Assembly (NCBI RefSeq): GCF_000711295.1
Contig: NZ_JOMJ01000003.1
Location: forward strand, 819,001 to 883,000
Source: Desulfohalovibrio reitneri
Lineage (GTDB): Bacteria; Desulfobacterota; Desulfovibrionia; Desulfovibrionales; Desulfovibrionaceae
DNA length: 64,000 nucleotides
Reading direction: 5' to 3'
Each line of letters opens with the position of its first letter. Within the stretch, counting starts at the first letter, position 1. This document shows positions 46,969-56,682 of the stretch, piece by piece. Made by a program: the position numbers and the translations under genes. The notes below the pieces were generated by a model, which did no database searches, was not told where the DNA came from, and saw only the letters and a list, made by a program, of their open reading frames with translations.

Positions 46969-47787
46969 ATGGCGGACCTGTTCGAGTCGAGCCGCGAAGG
47001 CTTCTTCGCCATCGCCGGGCCGTGCGTCCTGGAGTCGGAGGATCTGGCCCTGCGCGTGGCCGAGCGACTGGCCGAGATCGCCGTGCGGCTGAACCTGCCA
47101 CTGGTGTTCAAGAGTTCGTTCGACAAGGCCAACCGCACGTCCATTACCTCTTATCGGGGTCCGGGGATGGAGCGGGGCTTGGCGTGGTTGGACCGGGTCA
47201 GAAAGCGTACCGGTCTGCCGGTGCTGACCGACATCCACTTGCCGGAACAAGCGGCGCCGGTGGCCGAGGTGGCCGACGTGCTGCAGATCCCCGCCTTTCT
47301 CTGCCGCCAAACCGACCTGCTTGTGGCGGCGGCCCGAACCGGACGACTGGTCAATGTCAAAAAGGGGCAGTTCCTGGCGCCGTGGGACATGGCCAACGCC
47401 GTGGGCAAGCTTCGCGAGAGCGGCTGCCGCCGGGCCTGGCTCACGGAGCGCGGCGCGTCTTTCGGCTACAATAATCTGGTAGTCGATTTCCGTTCCCTGC
47501 CGATCATGGCGGAACACGGCCTGCCCGTGGTATTCGACGCCACCCACTCGGTGCAACTGCCGGGAGGGCAGGGCGGCTCCTCCGGGGGGCAGCGCAGGTT
47601 CGTGCCCAACCTGGTCAAGGCCGCGGCTGCGGCCGGAGCGGATGGACTGTTCCTGGAGGTTCATCCCGAGCCGGAGCGGGCGCTGTGCGACGGCCCCAAT
47701 TCCCTGCCTCTTGACGATTTCGAGGATCTGTTGCGCGTGGCCAGGGACATTCATGCCTTAAGCCGGGAGGCAGGCAATGCGGGCTGA
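46969..47787 (+). CDS. kdsA: 3-deoxy-8-phosphooctulonate synthase KdsA
   Basis: Makes Kdo-8-phosphate from arabinose-5-phosphate and PEP for lipopolysaccharide. 272 residues with [19 protein letters not shown] and the [16 protein letters not shown] signature. The cysteine of metal-dependent forms is seen in AGPCV. Overlaps kdsC by 11 bp. Confidence 0.95.
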   Translation: MADLFESSREGFFAIAGPCVLESEDLALRVAERLAEIAVRLNLPLVFKSSFDKANRTSITSYRGPGMERGLAWLDRVRKRTGLPVLTDIHLPEQAAPVAEVADVLQIPAFLCRQTDLLVAAARTGRLVNVKKGQFLAPWDMANAVGKLRESGCRRAWLTERGASFGYNNLVVDFRSLPIMAEHGLPVVFDATHSVQLPGGQGGSSGGQRRFVPNLVKAAAAAGADGLFLEVHPEPERALCDGPNSLPLDDFEDLLRVARDIHALSREAGNAG

Positions 47788-48301
47788 CGAGGCGGCCACC
47801 AACATCCGCATTCTGGTGCTTGACGTGGACGGCGTACTCACCGACGGCGGCCTCCATTACGGCCCGGAAGGTGATATCAGCAAGCGTTTCCACGTTCAGG
47901 ACGGCCTTGGCATCAAGGTGGCCCAGCGCGCCGGGCTGGAAATCGCCGTGATGACCGGCCTGGAACATGGCGGCGTGACCGCGCGTGTGGCCGAGTTGGG
48001 GATCACCGAATACGTCTGCGGCCACGTGAAGAAGCTGCCGCATCTGCATGAAATGGCCGAACGCCGGGGCATCACATTAACCGAGGTAGCCTACCTGGGC
48101 GACGACTGGGTGGACGCCGGCCCCATGCGGTCCGTTGGCTTGCCAATGGCGGTGGCCGACGCCCGGCCGGAAATTCTGGAACTTGCCGCCTGGGTGTCCT
48201 CGCGCAAGGGTGGGCACGGAGCCGTGCGTGAAGCCATCGACTACATCCTGCGCTCCCAAGGACTTTTGCAACACGCCTGGGAGGAATGGACCGGCCCGTG
48301 A
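47777..48301 (+). CDS. kdsC: 3-deoxy-D-manno-octulosonate 8-phosphate phosphatase KdsC
   Basis: HAD-type (C0, capless) phosphatase removing phosphate from Kdo-8-P. 174 residues: motif [18 protein letters not shown], motif [12 protein letters not shown], motif [14 protein letters not shown]. Typical pairing after kdsA. Confidence 0.94.
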   Translation: MRADEAATNIRILVLDVDGVLTDGGLHYGPEGDISKRFHVQDGLGIKVAQRAGLEIAVMTGLEHGGVTARVAELGITEYVCGHVKKLPHLHEMAERRGITLTEVAYLGDDWVDAGPMRSVGLPMAVADARPEILELAAWVSSRKGGHGAVREAIDYILRSQGLLQHAWEEWTGP

Positions 48302-48888
48302 GCAAGAAGCTCTCCATCGCCGTCCTAGCGCTGGCCGCTCTTGTGGCTATCGGCATGTGGGGTTGGAGCCTGTTCAAGCCCCAGGTCGAGGACTTGGCGG
48401 ATATCCAGGCCAGGCTTCCGGCCGACCTTGACGTTGACGTCTCAGTGGAGGGCATTACCCTCTCTCAGGGAAAGGACGGCAAGGAGTTGTGGACGCTCCA
48501 GGCTTCCTCCGCCACCTACGATACCGAAGACGGCTCGGCCGAACTCGAGAATCCCGAGATCGTGTATTTCGGCGATTCGGGTGAGGAAAGCGCGCGGATC
48601 GTCGCTCCCCGTGGTACAGTGGATCGCGAGACCGATACGATGACCATGTACCCCGACGTAACCGCCTTTTACGGCGAGGTTATTGTGCGCGGGGAACGCC
48701 TCGTTTACCAGGGAAAAACGCGCGAGATCACCATTACAGGCAACGCCACGGTGGATCGCGGCGACGTGCTCATTCAGGCACCCAGGCTGGTCATCGACCT
48801 CACGACCAGGGACATGCGCGCCATGGACGGAGTCGAAGTGGAGACGACCATGCGGGGAGCCGCCAAGGACGGAGAGAATCCGAAATGA
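48286..48888 (+). CDS. lptC: LPS export protein LptC
   Basis: 200 residues (196 if the GTG at 48298 is used, which overlaps the kdsC stop as GTGA). One N-terminal transmembrane helix (about 9-30) then a periplasmic beta-jellyroll of the LptC/OstA type (VEGITLSQGKDGKELWTLQASSA). Bridges LptB2FG to LptA. ATGA overlap with lptA. Confidence 0.88.
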   Translation: MDRPVSKKLSIAVLALAALVAIGMWGWSLFKPQVEDLADIQARLPADLDVDVSVEGITLSQGKDGKELWTLQASSATYDTEDGSAELENPEIVYFGDSGEESARIVAPRGTVDRETDTMTMYPDVTAFYGEVIVRGERLVYQGKTREITITGNATVDRGDVLIQAPRLVIDLTTRDMRAMDGVEVETTMRGAAKDGENPK

Positions 48889-49418
48889 ACAGGCTCATAC
48901 CGCTTCTTTTGCTGCTCGTATTTCTGGCGCTGCCGGGAACCGTCCGGGCGGCCGAGAAAGTTCCTACCCGTATCACCGCGGACAATTTACAGTATAGCCA
49001 GGACCACGACAGCGTCACCTTCACCGGTGACGTACACGTGGTCCGTGGTGAAATGCGGCTTTGGGCGGACAAGCTGACCACCTACCTGGACAAGAAGGGC
49101 GGCCAGGGCACCGCGGGGAAAGGCAACGCGGAGCTGGCCTCGGACGCGAACATCACCCGGATCGTCGCGCTGGGCAACGTGCGCATGGAGCACGAGGGCC
49201 GCGAAGGTTATTGCGGCAAGGCCGTGTACGATGTCGAGCGGGGTGTCTTGAGCATGCACGACGACCCCGTGGTCATCGACGGCCAGAACAAGCTGCAGGG
49301 CGAGGTCATCAAATTCTACGCCGAGGAGAACCGCAGCGAGGTTATCGGTGGCAGCAAACGGGTTGAAGCGCTCTTCTTCACCGACGACAAAAAGCTTGGC
49401 GGGGAGCAGGGCAAATGA
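48885..49418 (+). CDS. lptA: LPS transport periplasmic protein LptA
   Basis: 177 residues. Signal peptide ends about TVRAA (residue 24); OstA-like repeats [21 protein letters not shown] follow. Forms the periplasmic bridge carrying LPS. Overlaps lptB as ATGA. Confidence 0.9.
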   Translation: MNRLIPLLLLLVFLALPGTVRAAEKVPTRITADNLQYSQDHDSVTFTGDVHVVRGEMRLWADKLTTYLDKKGGQGTAGKGNAELASDANITRIVALGNVRMEHEGREGYCGKAVYDVERGVLSMHDDPVVIDGQNKLQGEVIKFYAEENRSEVIGGSKRVEALFFTDDKKLGGEQGK

Positions 49419-50137
49419 GCCTCCTGGCGGGCCTCGATCTGCGCAAGCGCTACGGCGCCAAGGAAGTGGTCCGCGGAGTGGACGTCTCCCTGGAGCAGGG
49501 GGAAATCGCAGGCATTCTCGGTCCCAACGGCGCGGGAAAGACCACCACTTTCTACATGCTGCTCGGTGTCATCAAGCCCAGCGGCGGCCATGTCTACCTG
49601 GACGATGAGGAAATCACCTCCTGGCCCCTGCACGAACGCGCCCGGGCCGGCATCAGCTACCTCCCCCAGGAAAGCTCGGTCTTCCGCAAGCTGACCGTGG
49701 GGGAGAACATGGACGTCATCCTGGAACACACCGACCTATCCAGGAGGGAGCGGGAGAAGCGGAAGCATTCCCTGCTCCAGGAGCTAGGCATTTCCAGGCT
49801 GGAGGATTCCAAAGCGTATCATCTGTCCGGAGGAGAGCGCCGCAGGCTGGAAATCGCAAGGGCGCTGATTCGCAGACCCAAGTTCATCCTGCTGGACGAA
49901 CCGTTCGCCGGCATCGATCCCTTGGCGGTTGATGATATCAAGCTCATCATCCGTGCCCTGCGGGACAAGGGCATCGGCATCCTCATTTCGGACCACAATG
50001 TGCGCGAGACCCTCTCCATCTGCGACCGCGCCTCCATCGTCTTTGAAGGCACCATCATTCTGAATGGATCGCCGGAGGAAATCGCCGCCAATCCCAAGGC
50101 CAGAAAGGTGTATCTTGGGAGCGAGTTCTGTCTGTGA
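49415..50137 (+). CDS. lptB: LPS export ABC transporter ATP-binding protein LptB
   Basis: 240 residues: Walker [11 protein letters not shown], signature [12 protein letters not shown], Walker [14 protein letters not shown]-loop SDHN. Drives LPS extraction with LptF/LptG, which are not in the window. Typical order lptA-lptB-rpoN. Confidence 0.95.
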   Translation: MSLLAGLDLRKRYGAKEVVRGVDVSLEQGEIAGILGPNGAGKTTTFYMLLGVIKPSGGHVYLDDEEITSWPLHERARAGISYLPQESSVFRKLTVGENMDVILEHTDLSRREREKRKHSLLQELGISRLEDSKAYHLSGGERRRLEIARALIRRPKFILLDEPFAGIDPLAVDDIKLIIRALRDKGIGILISDHNVRETLSICDRASIVFEGTIILNGSPEEIAANPKARKVYLGSEFCL

Positions 50138-50319
50138 AAAATCGTGCCAACCGGGTAAAATATCGCGTCAATAAAGACTTGCTGTCGTTGCATCCCGCCC
50201 CGCTCTGTGGCATACAGCCCGAGTGCCGGACGAAGCGATTTTTTCGATTCTACCAACAGTGGAGCCTTCCGCTTCCCGCCTATCGGGCGGACGCCTCCCG
50301 TCAAGGGAATGAATGATTC

Positions 50320-51729
50320 ATGGGCCTTGAACTGCGACAACAGCTCAAGCTGAGCCAACAGCTTGTCATGACGCCGCAACTGCAGCAGGCCATTAAACTG
50401 CTGCAACTCTCGCGGGTCGAACTGATGGAGCAGGTGCAGCAAGAGCTCATGGAAAACCCGTTCCTGGAGGAAGGATCAGAAGACCAGGGCGATGCCGAAC
50501 AGCCGCAGGATTCGAGGACAGACGGCGAAAGTGAGGCGCTCATGCGCGACGCCGACTGGGAGAACTACCTCGGGGAGTTTTCCTCGTCGGCCCGGCAGTC
50601 CGGGGCCCGCGAGGCGGAGTCTCCCGAAGAGGGGCTCAGCTTCGAGGCCAGACTCACGGCCAAGCCTTCCCTGGAGGGACACCTGGCTTGGCAGATGCGG
50701 CTCTCGGATTTCGACGAGGAAGCCATGAACGTGGGAGAGCACGTCATCGGCAACCTCAATCCTTCCGGCTACCTCATGTCCAGCGTGGAAGACATCGCCG
50801 GTGAATCCGGCTCTTCTCCCGAAAAGGTGGAGTCGGTTATCCTGGCCATGCAGCGGTTCGATCCTGTAGGCGTGGCTTCAAGAGACCCCCGCGAGTGCCT
50901 GCTGGTGCAGATGGACGTGCTGGGCATGGACGACCCGGTGCTCCGCTCTCTGGTTTCCGACCATTTGGAGGATCTGGAGAAAAAGCGCTACAAGCCGCTG
51001 GCCCGCAAGTTCAAGCTCAGCCTGGACGAGCTCAAGGAATACCTCGACGTCATCCAGTCACTCGACCCCATGCCCGGGGCCAGTTTCGGAACGGGTGAGC
51101 CGCAGTACGTCAGCCCGGATGCCTACGTCTATAAATACGACGACGAGTTCGTTATCGTCCTCAACGAGGAAGGGTTGCCAAAGTTGACCCTCAACTCCCT
51201 TTACATGGACGGCATGGCCGCCGAGCGCGGCAAGAGCAAGGATTATTTTCAGGAGCGCATGCGCTCGGCGGTCTGGCTGATCAAGAGCCTTTATCAGCGC
51301 CAGCGCACCCTTTACAAGGTCATCGAGTCCATCGTCCGTTTCCAGCGTGATTTCTTCGAGGAAGGCGTGACGCATCTCAAGCCGCTTATTCTCAAGGACG
51401 TGGCCGACGACATCAACATGCATGAATCCACAGTCAGCCGGATTACCACCAACAAGTACGTGGCTACCCCCCACGGCACGTTCGAGCTGAAGTTCTTCTT
51501 CAATTCGGCGCTGGAGATGGAGGATGGCTCCCAGGTGGGTTCCGAATCGGTCAAGGCGCTCATCAAGCAACTCATCGACAAGGAAGACCCCAAGAAGCCG
51601 TTGTCCGACGAGAAGATCGCGGACATGCTCAAGGACAGGCTGCATGTGAACATCGCCCGTCGCACCGTGGCCAAGTACCGCACCGCCCTTGGGATATCCT
51701 CGTCAAGCAAGCGAAAGCAGATATTCTGA
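50320..51729 (+). CDS. rpoN: RNA polymerase sigma-54 factor RpoN
   Basis: 469 residues. Region I is the Gln/Leu-rich start (LELRQQLKLSQQLVMTPQLQ); the acidic region II follows; region III carries the HTH, and near the C-terminus the RpoN box reads ARRTVAKYR. A 182-bp gap before it may hold its own promoter; nothing else is seen in that gap. Confidence 0.95.
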   Translation: MGLELRQQLKLSQQLVMTPQLQQAIKLLQLSRVELMEQVQQELMENPFLEEGSEDQGDAEQPQDSRTDGESEALMRDADWENYLGEFSSSARQSGAREAESPEEGLSFEARLTAKPSLEGHLAWQMRLSDFDEEAMNVGEHVIGNLNPSGYLMSSVEDIAGESGSSPEKVESVILAMQRFDPVGVASRDPRECLLVQMDVLGMDDPVLRSLVSDHLEDLEKKRYKPLARKFKLSLDELKEYLDVIQSLDPMPGASFGTGEPQYVSPDAYVYKYDDEFVIVLNEEGLPKLTLNSLYMDGMAAERGKSKDYFQERMRSAVWLIKSLYQRQRTLYKVIESIVRFQRDFFEEGVTHLKPLILKDVADDINMHESTVSRITTNKYVATPHGTFELKFFFNSALEMEDGSQVGSESVKALIKQLIDKEDPKKPLSDEKIADMLKDRLHVNIARRTVAKYRTALGISSSSKRKQIF

Positions 51730-51741
51730 GTGGGAGATGAA

Positions 51742-52281
51742 ATGAACATCGCCTTTAATTTCATGGACTTCGAGCCGTCCGACCACCTCAAGGAGTATGC
51801 CCACAAGCGCTTCGGCAAGCTGGAGAAGCTGCTCACCAACAGTGACGGCGCCGACGTGCAGGTCAATCTTTCCGTGCAGAAGAGGGTCAACCAGACTGCG
51901 GAGGTCGTCGTCAGCGACGACAACCTCTACATTTCGGCTTCGGAGCAGACCGCTGATATGTACTCCACCATTGATCTGGTGCTGGACAAGGTGCTCACCC
52001 AGATCAAGAAGCTCCGGGACAAGCAAAAGATGGTGCGCCGCCCGGCCAAGACCGAAGCGGGACCAGTGGACGTCGCTCCCGAGCCCGAGGAAGCGGAGCG
52101 GCGGATCGTGCGTGCCGATTCCTTCCAGCCCAAGCCGATGGACGAGGAAGAGGCGGCCATGCAGCTCGAGTCGCTGGATTACGATTTTCTGGTATTCAGA
52201 AACGCGGAGACTTCGAGGATAAATGTCATCTACCGGCGTCACGACGGGGACTTCGGACTGATTGATCCTGCCTCGACGTAG
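51742..52281 (+). CDS. hpf: Ribosome hibernation promoting factor, long form
   Basis: 179 residues from ATG 51742, with GGGAG just upstream. N-terminal S30AE fold (NIAFNFMDFEPSDHLKEYAHKR region) and a C-terminal dimerisation tail (DYDFLVFRNAETSRINVIYRRHDGDFGLI), marking the long HPF that makes 100S ribosomes alone. Follows rpoN as in many proteobacteria. Confidence 0.92.
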   Translation: MNIAFNFMDFEPSDHLKEYAHKRFGKLEKLLTNSDGADVQVNLSVQKRVNQTAEVVVSDDNLYISASEQTADMYSTIDLVLDKVLTQIKKLRDKQKMVRRPAKTEAGPVDVAPEPEEAERRIVRADSFQPKPMDEEEAAMQLESLDYDFLVFRNAETSRINVIYRRHDGDFGLIDPAST

Positions 52282-52293
52282 AGTGAGGAGCGA

Positions 52294-52743
52294 ATGAAAC
52301 TCGGCGACTATCTGCGACGCGATTACGTGCTCCCTAACCTGCAGGCGGGCAGCAAGGCGGAGGTGCTGAGCGAGTTGATTCAGCCTCTGGCCCAGGAGCA
52401 GCCCGAGGTGGACGCGGACAAGGCCCGGCGCGTACTCATGGAGCGTGAGAAGCTGGGGACCACCGGCATTGGCGGCGGCGTGGCCATACCCCACGGGAAG
52501 ATCGACGAACTCGAGGATATCATTCTTGTGGCTGGGCGCAGCTCCCGGGGGGTTGAGTTCGACGCCCTGGACCAGCAGCCCTGCCATATCTTTTTCATGG
52601 TGCTTGCGCCGGAAAACGCAGCCGGGCAACACCTGCGCATTCTGGCCCACATATCACGGCTGCTCAAGGACGAGGACTTCCGGCGTTCCTTCCTTTCAGC
52701 GGAAGACGCCGGGGATTTGTGGGAGCTTCTGCACAACGCCTGA
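52294..52743 (+). CDS. ptsN: PTS IIA-like nitrogen-regulatory protein PtsN
   Basis: 149 residues of EIIA-Ntr/fructose type, with the phosphorylatable His in GGGVAIPHGKIDEL near 68. Regulatory rather than transport role expected, next to rpoN, hpf and rapZ. Confidence 0.9.
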   Translation: MKLGDYLRRDYVLPNLQAGSKAEVLSELIQPLAQEQPEVDADKARRVLMEREKLGTTGIGGGVAIPHGKIDELEDIILVAGRSSRGVEFDALDQQPCHIFFMVLAPENAAGQHLRILAHISRLLKDEDFRRSFLSAEDAGDLWELLHNA

Positions 52744-52763
52744 GCGGCGGTAGCGAGACGGCA

Positions 52764-53645
52764 ATGGAGCACGGACCGGCCTTCCCCATCGTCATCCTCA
52801 CGGGGCTTTCCGGAGCGGGAAAGTCCACGGCCCTGCGCGTGTTCGAGGACATGGGCTTCTTCTGCGTGGACGGCCTGCCCGTGGGCATGGTTCCCAAGCT
52901 GGCTTCTCTGTACAAGGGCCAGGACCACCGCAACACGCGTGGTCTCGCCCTCGGCATGGACATCCGCCAGCACGACTTTCTCGACGACTGGAACGCCGCG
53001 GCCGATGAGATCACCTCCCAAGGGCTGCGGACCCAGATCGTCTTTCTTGAGGCCGAGACCGGGGAACTGTTGCGGCGTTACCACGAGACGCGCAGGCCGC
53101 ATCCGTTGGAGCAGGAGGACATGGGGCTGGAGCAGGCCCTGGCCGAGGAGCGCCGCATCCTGTCCCCCCTGCGCTCCCAGGCCAGCCTGGTCATAGACAC
53201 CACCACCTATTCCATCCACGATCTGCGGCGTGCTCTGCAGGAGAAATGGGCCAACCTGGCGGAAAACGGCCAGGGGATGCGTGTCCATGTCATTTCATTC
53301 GGTTTCAAGTACGCTTCTCCCAAAGAGGCGGACCTGATGTTCGACCTCCGCTTCCTTCCCAATCCGTTCTTTGATGAGCGCCTTAAGCCTCTCACGGGGC
53401 GGGACAGGGACGTGGCCGACTATGTTCTGCAGAGCCCGCAGGGCCAGTCCTTCTCGGTCAAGCTTCTCGACTTTCTGCAATATCTGGTGCCGCTGTACGC
53501 CCAGGAGGGCCGGTACAGGCTGACCATCGCCCTCGGCTGCACAGGCGGCAGACACCGTTCCGTAGCCACCGCGGAGATGGTCTCCAAGGAACTCAAGCGC
53601 GCGGGATATGCCGTGACGCTGGAACACCGCCACGTCGACCGCTGA
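52764..53645 (+). CDS. rapZ: RNase adapter protein RapZ (YvcJ-like nucleotide-binding)
   Basis: 293 residues. Walker A LTGLSGAGKSTALR near residue 15; C-terminal DUF part with LGCTGGRHRSVATAE. In E. coli it regulates GlmS through small RNA decay; here only the family is certain. The ATG at 52764 starts 21 bp after the ptsN stop; the upstream in-frame start overlaps ptsN. Confidence 0.9.
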   Translation: MEHGPAFPIVILTGLSGAGKSTALRVFEDMGFFCVDGLPVGMVPKLASLYKGQDHRNTRGLALGMDIRQHDFLDDWNAAADEITSQGLRTQIVFLEAETGELLRRYHETRRPHPLEQEDMGLEQALAEERRILSPLRSQASLVIDTTTYSIHDLRRALQEKWANLAENGQGMRVHVISFGFKYASPKEADLMFDLRFLPNPFFDERLKPLTGRDRDVADYVLQSPQGQSFSVKLLDFLQYLVPLYAQEGRYRLTIALGCTGGRHRSVATAEMVSKELKRAGYAVTLEHRHVDR

Positions 53646-53653
53646 GTGCCAAC

Positions 53654-54079
53654 ATGCCAGACAAGAAACCAGCCGGTATCATCCTCGTCACCCACACCAA
53701 CTACGGCCACGCGCTCCTGGAGGCGGCGGGCTTCATCATGGGCTCGCAGGAAGGATGCGCCGCCATCGGCGTGGATGCGTCCCAGGATGTTGAAGAGACG
53801 GTGGCGGAAATCCGCAGGCGTCTGAAAGAACTGGACAGCGGTAACGGTGTCCTTATCCTCACGGATATGTTCGGCGGCACCCCCACCAATCTGAGCCTGT
53901 CCCTCCTGTCCTCGGGCAAGGTGGAGGTCATCACCGGGGTCAACATGCCCATGCTCCTCAAGGTTCTCGGCAACCGGACCCTTCCCCTGCGCGAACTGGC
54001 GGCCGCAGCCAAAAAGGCCGGCCTGCAGGGCATCGTGGTGGCGGGGGAGGTCCTCAGCCAGAAGGTGGCGGACAACTGA
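53654..54079 (+). CDS. PTS mannose-type IIA component
   Basis: 141 residues with the phosphorylatable His in IILVTHTNYGHALLE (His12-His18 region; the usual site is the His of VxHG-type loops) and the DMFGGTPTNLSL motif typical of EIIA-Man. One-base overlap with the IIB gene. Confidence 0.88.
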   Translation: MPDKKPAGIILVTHTNYGHALLEAAGFIMGSQEGCAAIGVDASQDVEETVAEIRRRLKELDSGNGVLILTDMFGGTPTNLSLSLLSSGKVEVITGVNMPMLLKVLGNRTLPLRELAAAAKKAGLQGIVVAGEVLSQKVADN

Positions 54080-54549
54080 TGTTCTGGGTTCGCATCGACA
54101 ATCGCCTGGTGCACGGTCAGATCATCGAGGCTTGGCTCCCTTATACTGGGGCTGACGTGCTGGTGGTGGTCAACGACGAGTTGGCCCAGGACGACCTGCG
54201 CCAGGAAATCATGGCCATGGCGATCCCGCAGGACGTGACCCTGCGTTTCGCCAGTATCGACAGGGCCTCCGATGTGGTGGCGGACCTCAGCGTGGGAGGC
54301 CACGCCGAAAACGTTCTCGTCCTTTTGGCCACATGTCCCGATGCCAAACGGGCGTTCGAAGAGGGGTTGCGCTTCGATGAGTTGAACGTGGGCAACCTCC
54401 ACTACGGGCCGGGAAAGAAACAGGTTTGCCCCCACGTGTCCCTCAGCGGTGAGGACGAAAGCTGTCTTGAATTCTTCTCCCAGCGGGAGGTACAACTGGA
54501 TTACCGCTGCGTGCCCAACGACCCCGTGCAGATAAAGGGGAGGCGCTGA
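54079..54549 (+). CDS. PTS mannose-type IIB component
   Basis: 156 residues. Starts MFWVRIDNRLVHGQIIEAW, with the phosphorylatable His of the EIIB-Man family. Ends with HVSLSGEDE and a C-terminal region typical of the family. 2 bp before the IIC start. Confidence 0.9.
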   Translation: MFWVRIDNRLVHGQIIEAWLPYTGADVLVVVNDELAQDDLRQEIMAMAIPQDVTLRFASIDRASDVVADLSVGGHAENVLVLLATCPDAKRAFEEGLRFDELNVGNLHYGPGKKQVCPHVSLSGEDESCLEFFSQREVQLDYRCVPNDPVQIKGRR

Positions 54550-54551
54550 TC

Positions 54552-55252
54552 ATGGCCCAGGACGCCGCCCTCTGGATCACACTCGGCGCTTTTTTTTTGC
54601 CTTTTTCGGTGTATTTCGGTTCGGTGTCGTGTTGGCCATGCTGGACCGGCCGCTCGTCGTTGGGCTTGCCTGGGCCCTGGTAAGCGGGGATTTCAAGACT
54701 GCCCTCGGCATTTGCGTTTTTTTTGAACTCATCTGGCTCGATCTTTTTCCCGCCGGAACCTACATACCGCCACACCGGCCCGCGGCCGCCGTAACCGCTC
54801 TGGCCCTGGCAACAGCCTTTGGCCTGCATCAGCCGTCCATGGCGGTGCCGGCCATTCTGGCGGGATTAGGAGCGGGGCTGCTCGGCAACAGGCTGGAGCA
54901 GGAACTGCGAAGCTGGCAGAACCACCAGTACAATCAGTTGGTTCGCGCCTCCCGCGAGGACGCGGGGGATTATTCTCCGGAACGCACCGTTCGCAGGGGG
55001 GTGTTGGTCAATGTTCTGGTGGCTACGGCCGCTTTCCTGGGGATACTGACCGCCTTTTTCGTCCTCTTTCCCCTGGTGCTGCCCATGTGGTCATCCACGG
55101 CCTCGGCTTCGGAGATTACCTGGCTCAACCTTTGGCTGGGCGGTTCGGTGGGAGGCCTGCTCTCTCTGCGCTGGAAGCGGGCCTACGGTCTTGTGGTGGC
55201 CGGCGTGCTTGTCGTGGCCATGAGCGGTCTCATTGGCATGTCTCAATTCTGA
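54552..55252 (+). CDS. PTS mannose-type IIC component, frameshifted as read
   Basis: ATG 54552 has GGGGAGG at the right distance and reads MAQDAALWITLGAFF, then hits a T9 run (54590-54598). Adding one T continues in frame as AFFFAFFGVFRFGVVLAMLDRPLVVGLAWALVSGD and on to the stop at 55252, giving about 233 residues with six or so membrane helices. As read, only the shorter part from ATG 54629 is intact. No IID gene follows. Confidence 0.8.
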
Positions 55253-55322
55253 ACGGCCTTGCGGGGCGCCCTGCCCCGGAGTAGAGTCCGTTGCAGTAAG
55301 CAATTCCAGGTTGGAGTCCGTC

Positions 55323-56132
55323 ATGGCGTCACGTTACGAGGACATGGCCGAATCCCTTCAGGACGAGATCATGACCGAGGCGGCGGAAGGCTTCTTCGGT
55401 TCTCGGCGCGAAGTGGAGCGGTACAAGGAATTCGTGGAAATGAAGGCCGAGCGGCTGCGGCGTCGTCTCGATCTGCTAGCCGTTGACGCGTCCCTTCTTC
55501 GCAAGGTCCTTCTTGATGACCCAACAGCAACGAGATTCTTCAGTTCGGCGGGCGTCGATCCGGAGGCCTTCGCGTGGCTGGCTTCCAGGGCGGACGCCGA
55601 TCGGATGGAAGGTGTCGGCTGCCCTCCGGCTTTCGCTCTGGGTACCACAGGCAAATACGTTAAGACAGTCAGGCGCCTGTACGACCGGTTGCGGGAGCGA
55701 GTGGACGAATACATTCATGGCAGGTACGTGGATGAGCCGGATACGGGCAAAAAACTGCTCACGCCAAATCTGAAGCAGTTGGACGAGCTGATCGCCAAAA
55801 CAAACGAACTTGTGGAGCGCGTCAACCGAGACCACCAGCCTGGCGGAGCCCTGCGCTTCGCTCGCGAGTTCAACGTGCAGGAACGGGAAAAGCGTGATGT
55901 GGCCGGAGCAGATCTGGTGGGTATGGACCAGCGCGCGAACGAGGAGATGGCTGTGGAGCCTCTGTCGTTCGAGGATTTGGAATTGCCCCGTCTTCCGGCC
56001 CTTCCGGCATGGAGCGAAGCGGAGGAGAGGCTTGAGCCTTTGCTGCGGGATGTGGCCAAAGAGCGCAAGGAAGAGGTGCGGGATGCCCTGTGTCGTCTGA
56101 GGGAGGTGTTCGAGGATGATTCGGATGCGTAA
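55323..56132 (+). CDS. Helical cytoplasmic protein, unknown function
   Basis: 269 residues from ATG 55323 (GGAG 7 nt upstream), acidic and helical with coiled-coil tendency; no known motif. Overlaps the next exported gene by 17 bp. Not recognised. Confidence 0.65.
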   Translation: MASRYEDMAESLQDEIMTEAAEGFFGSRREVERYKEFVEMKAERLRRRLDLLAVDASLLRKVLLDDPTATRFFSSAGVDPEAFAWLASRADADRMEGVGCPPAFALGTTGKYVKTVRRLYDRLRERVDEYIHGRYVDEPDTGKKLLTPNLKQLDELIAKTNELVERVNRDHQPGGALRFAREFNVQEREKRDVAGADLVGMDQRANEEMAVEPLSFEDLELPRLPALPAWSEAEERLEPLLRDVAKERKEEVRDALCRLREVFEDDSDA

Positions 56133-56619
56133 TCTTGTCGTGATTCTGGTTCTTTTGCTCCCGCCGGCTGTGTGGGCCCAGCAGGACGGCAACGCCACGG
56201 CGGAGACTCCCTCCATGGCCAACGCCACCGTGGAGGCCCCGGAAAAAACGGATGCCGCCGAGGCGGGACTGGTCACTCCCGTGACGGTCGAACACGAAGG
56301 GGAGGACGGGCGGGGCTCCGTCCTGGCCCTGGCCCTTGAGGAGCGTCTGGCCGACTCGCCCCTGTTCCATCTCAGCCGCGATGACGAGCCCAAGCTCATC
56401 ATCCGTATTTCCTCCCGGGAGGAGTTTTCCGGGCGCCCCGGATTGGCCAGTGTGTACGCGGTTGTCTGGATATACCGCGAAAGCAGTGACGTGCTGGGGC
56501 ACTATCTTGGAATGCGGCCCGGCGTCACAGGCGGCGAAGCCGAAGCCACGGCCGAGTCCCTGGCCGTCCGCAGCCATGATCTGGCCAAGGAATTCGGCTA
56601 CCTCTTCCCGGAACTCTGA
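56116..56619 (+). CDS. Small exported protein, unknown function
   Basis: 167 residues with a signal peptide cut after about VWAQ (residue 22), an Ala/Thr-rich linker and a folded C-terminal half (LALALEERLADSPLFHLSRD onward). Probably periplasmic. Not recognised. Confidence 0.65.
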   Translation: MIRMRNLVVILVLLLPPAVWAQQDGNATAETPSMANATVEAPEKTDAAEAGLVTPVTVEHEGEDGRGSVLALALEERLADSPLFHLSRDDEPKLIIRISSREEFSGRPGLASVYAVVWIYRESSDVLGHYLGMRPGVTGGEAEATAESLAVRSHDLAKEFGYLFPEL

Positions 56620-56682
56620 CCCTTCTTTCGTCTTGCCCGAAAACCGCAATAATCGCCGCAACCCGGGACGAATTTAAGCAGC

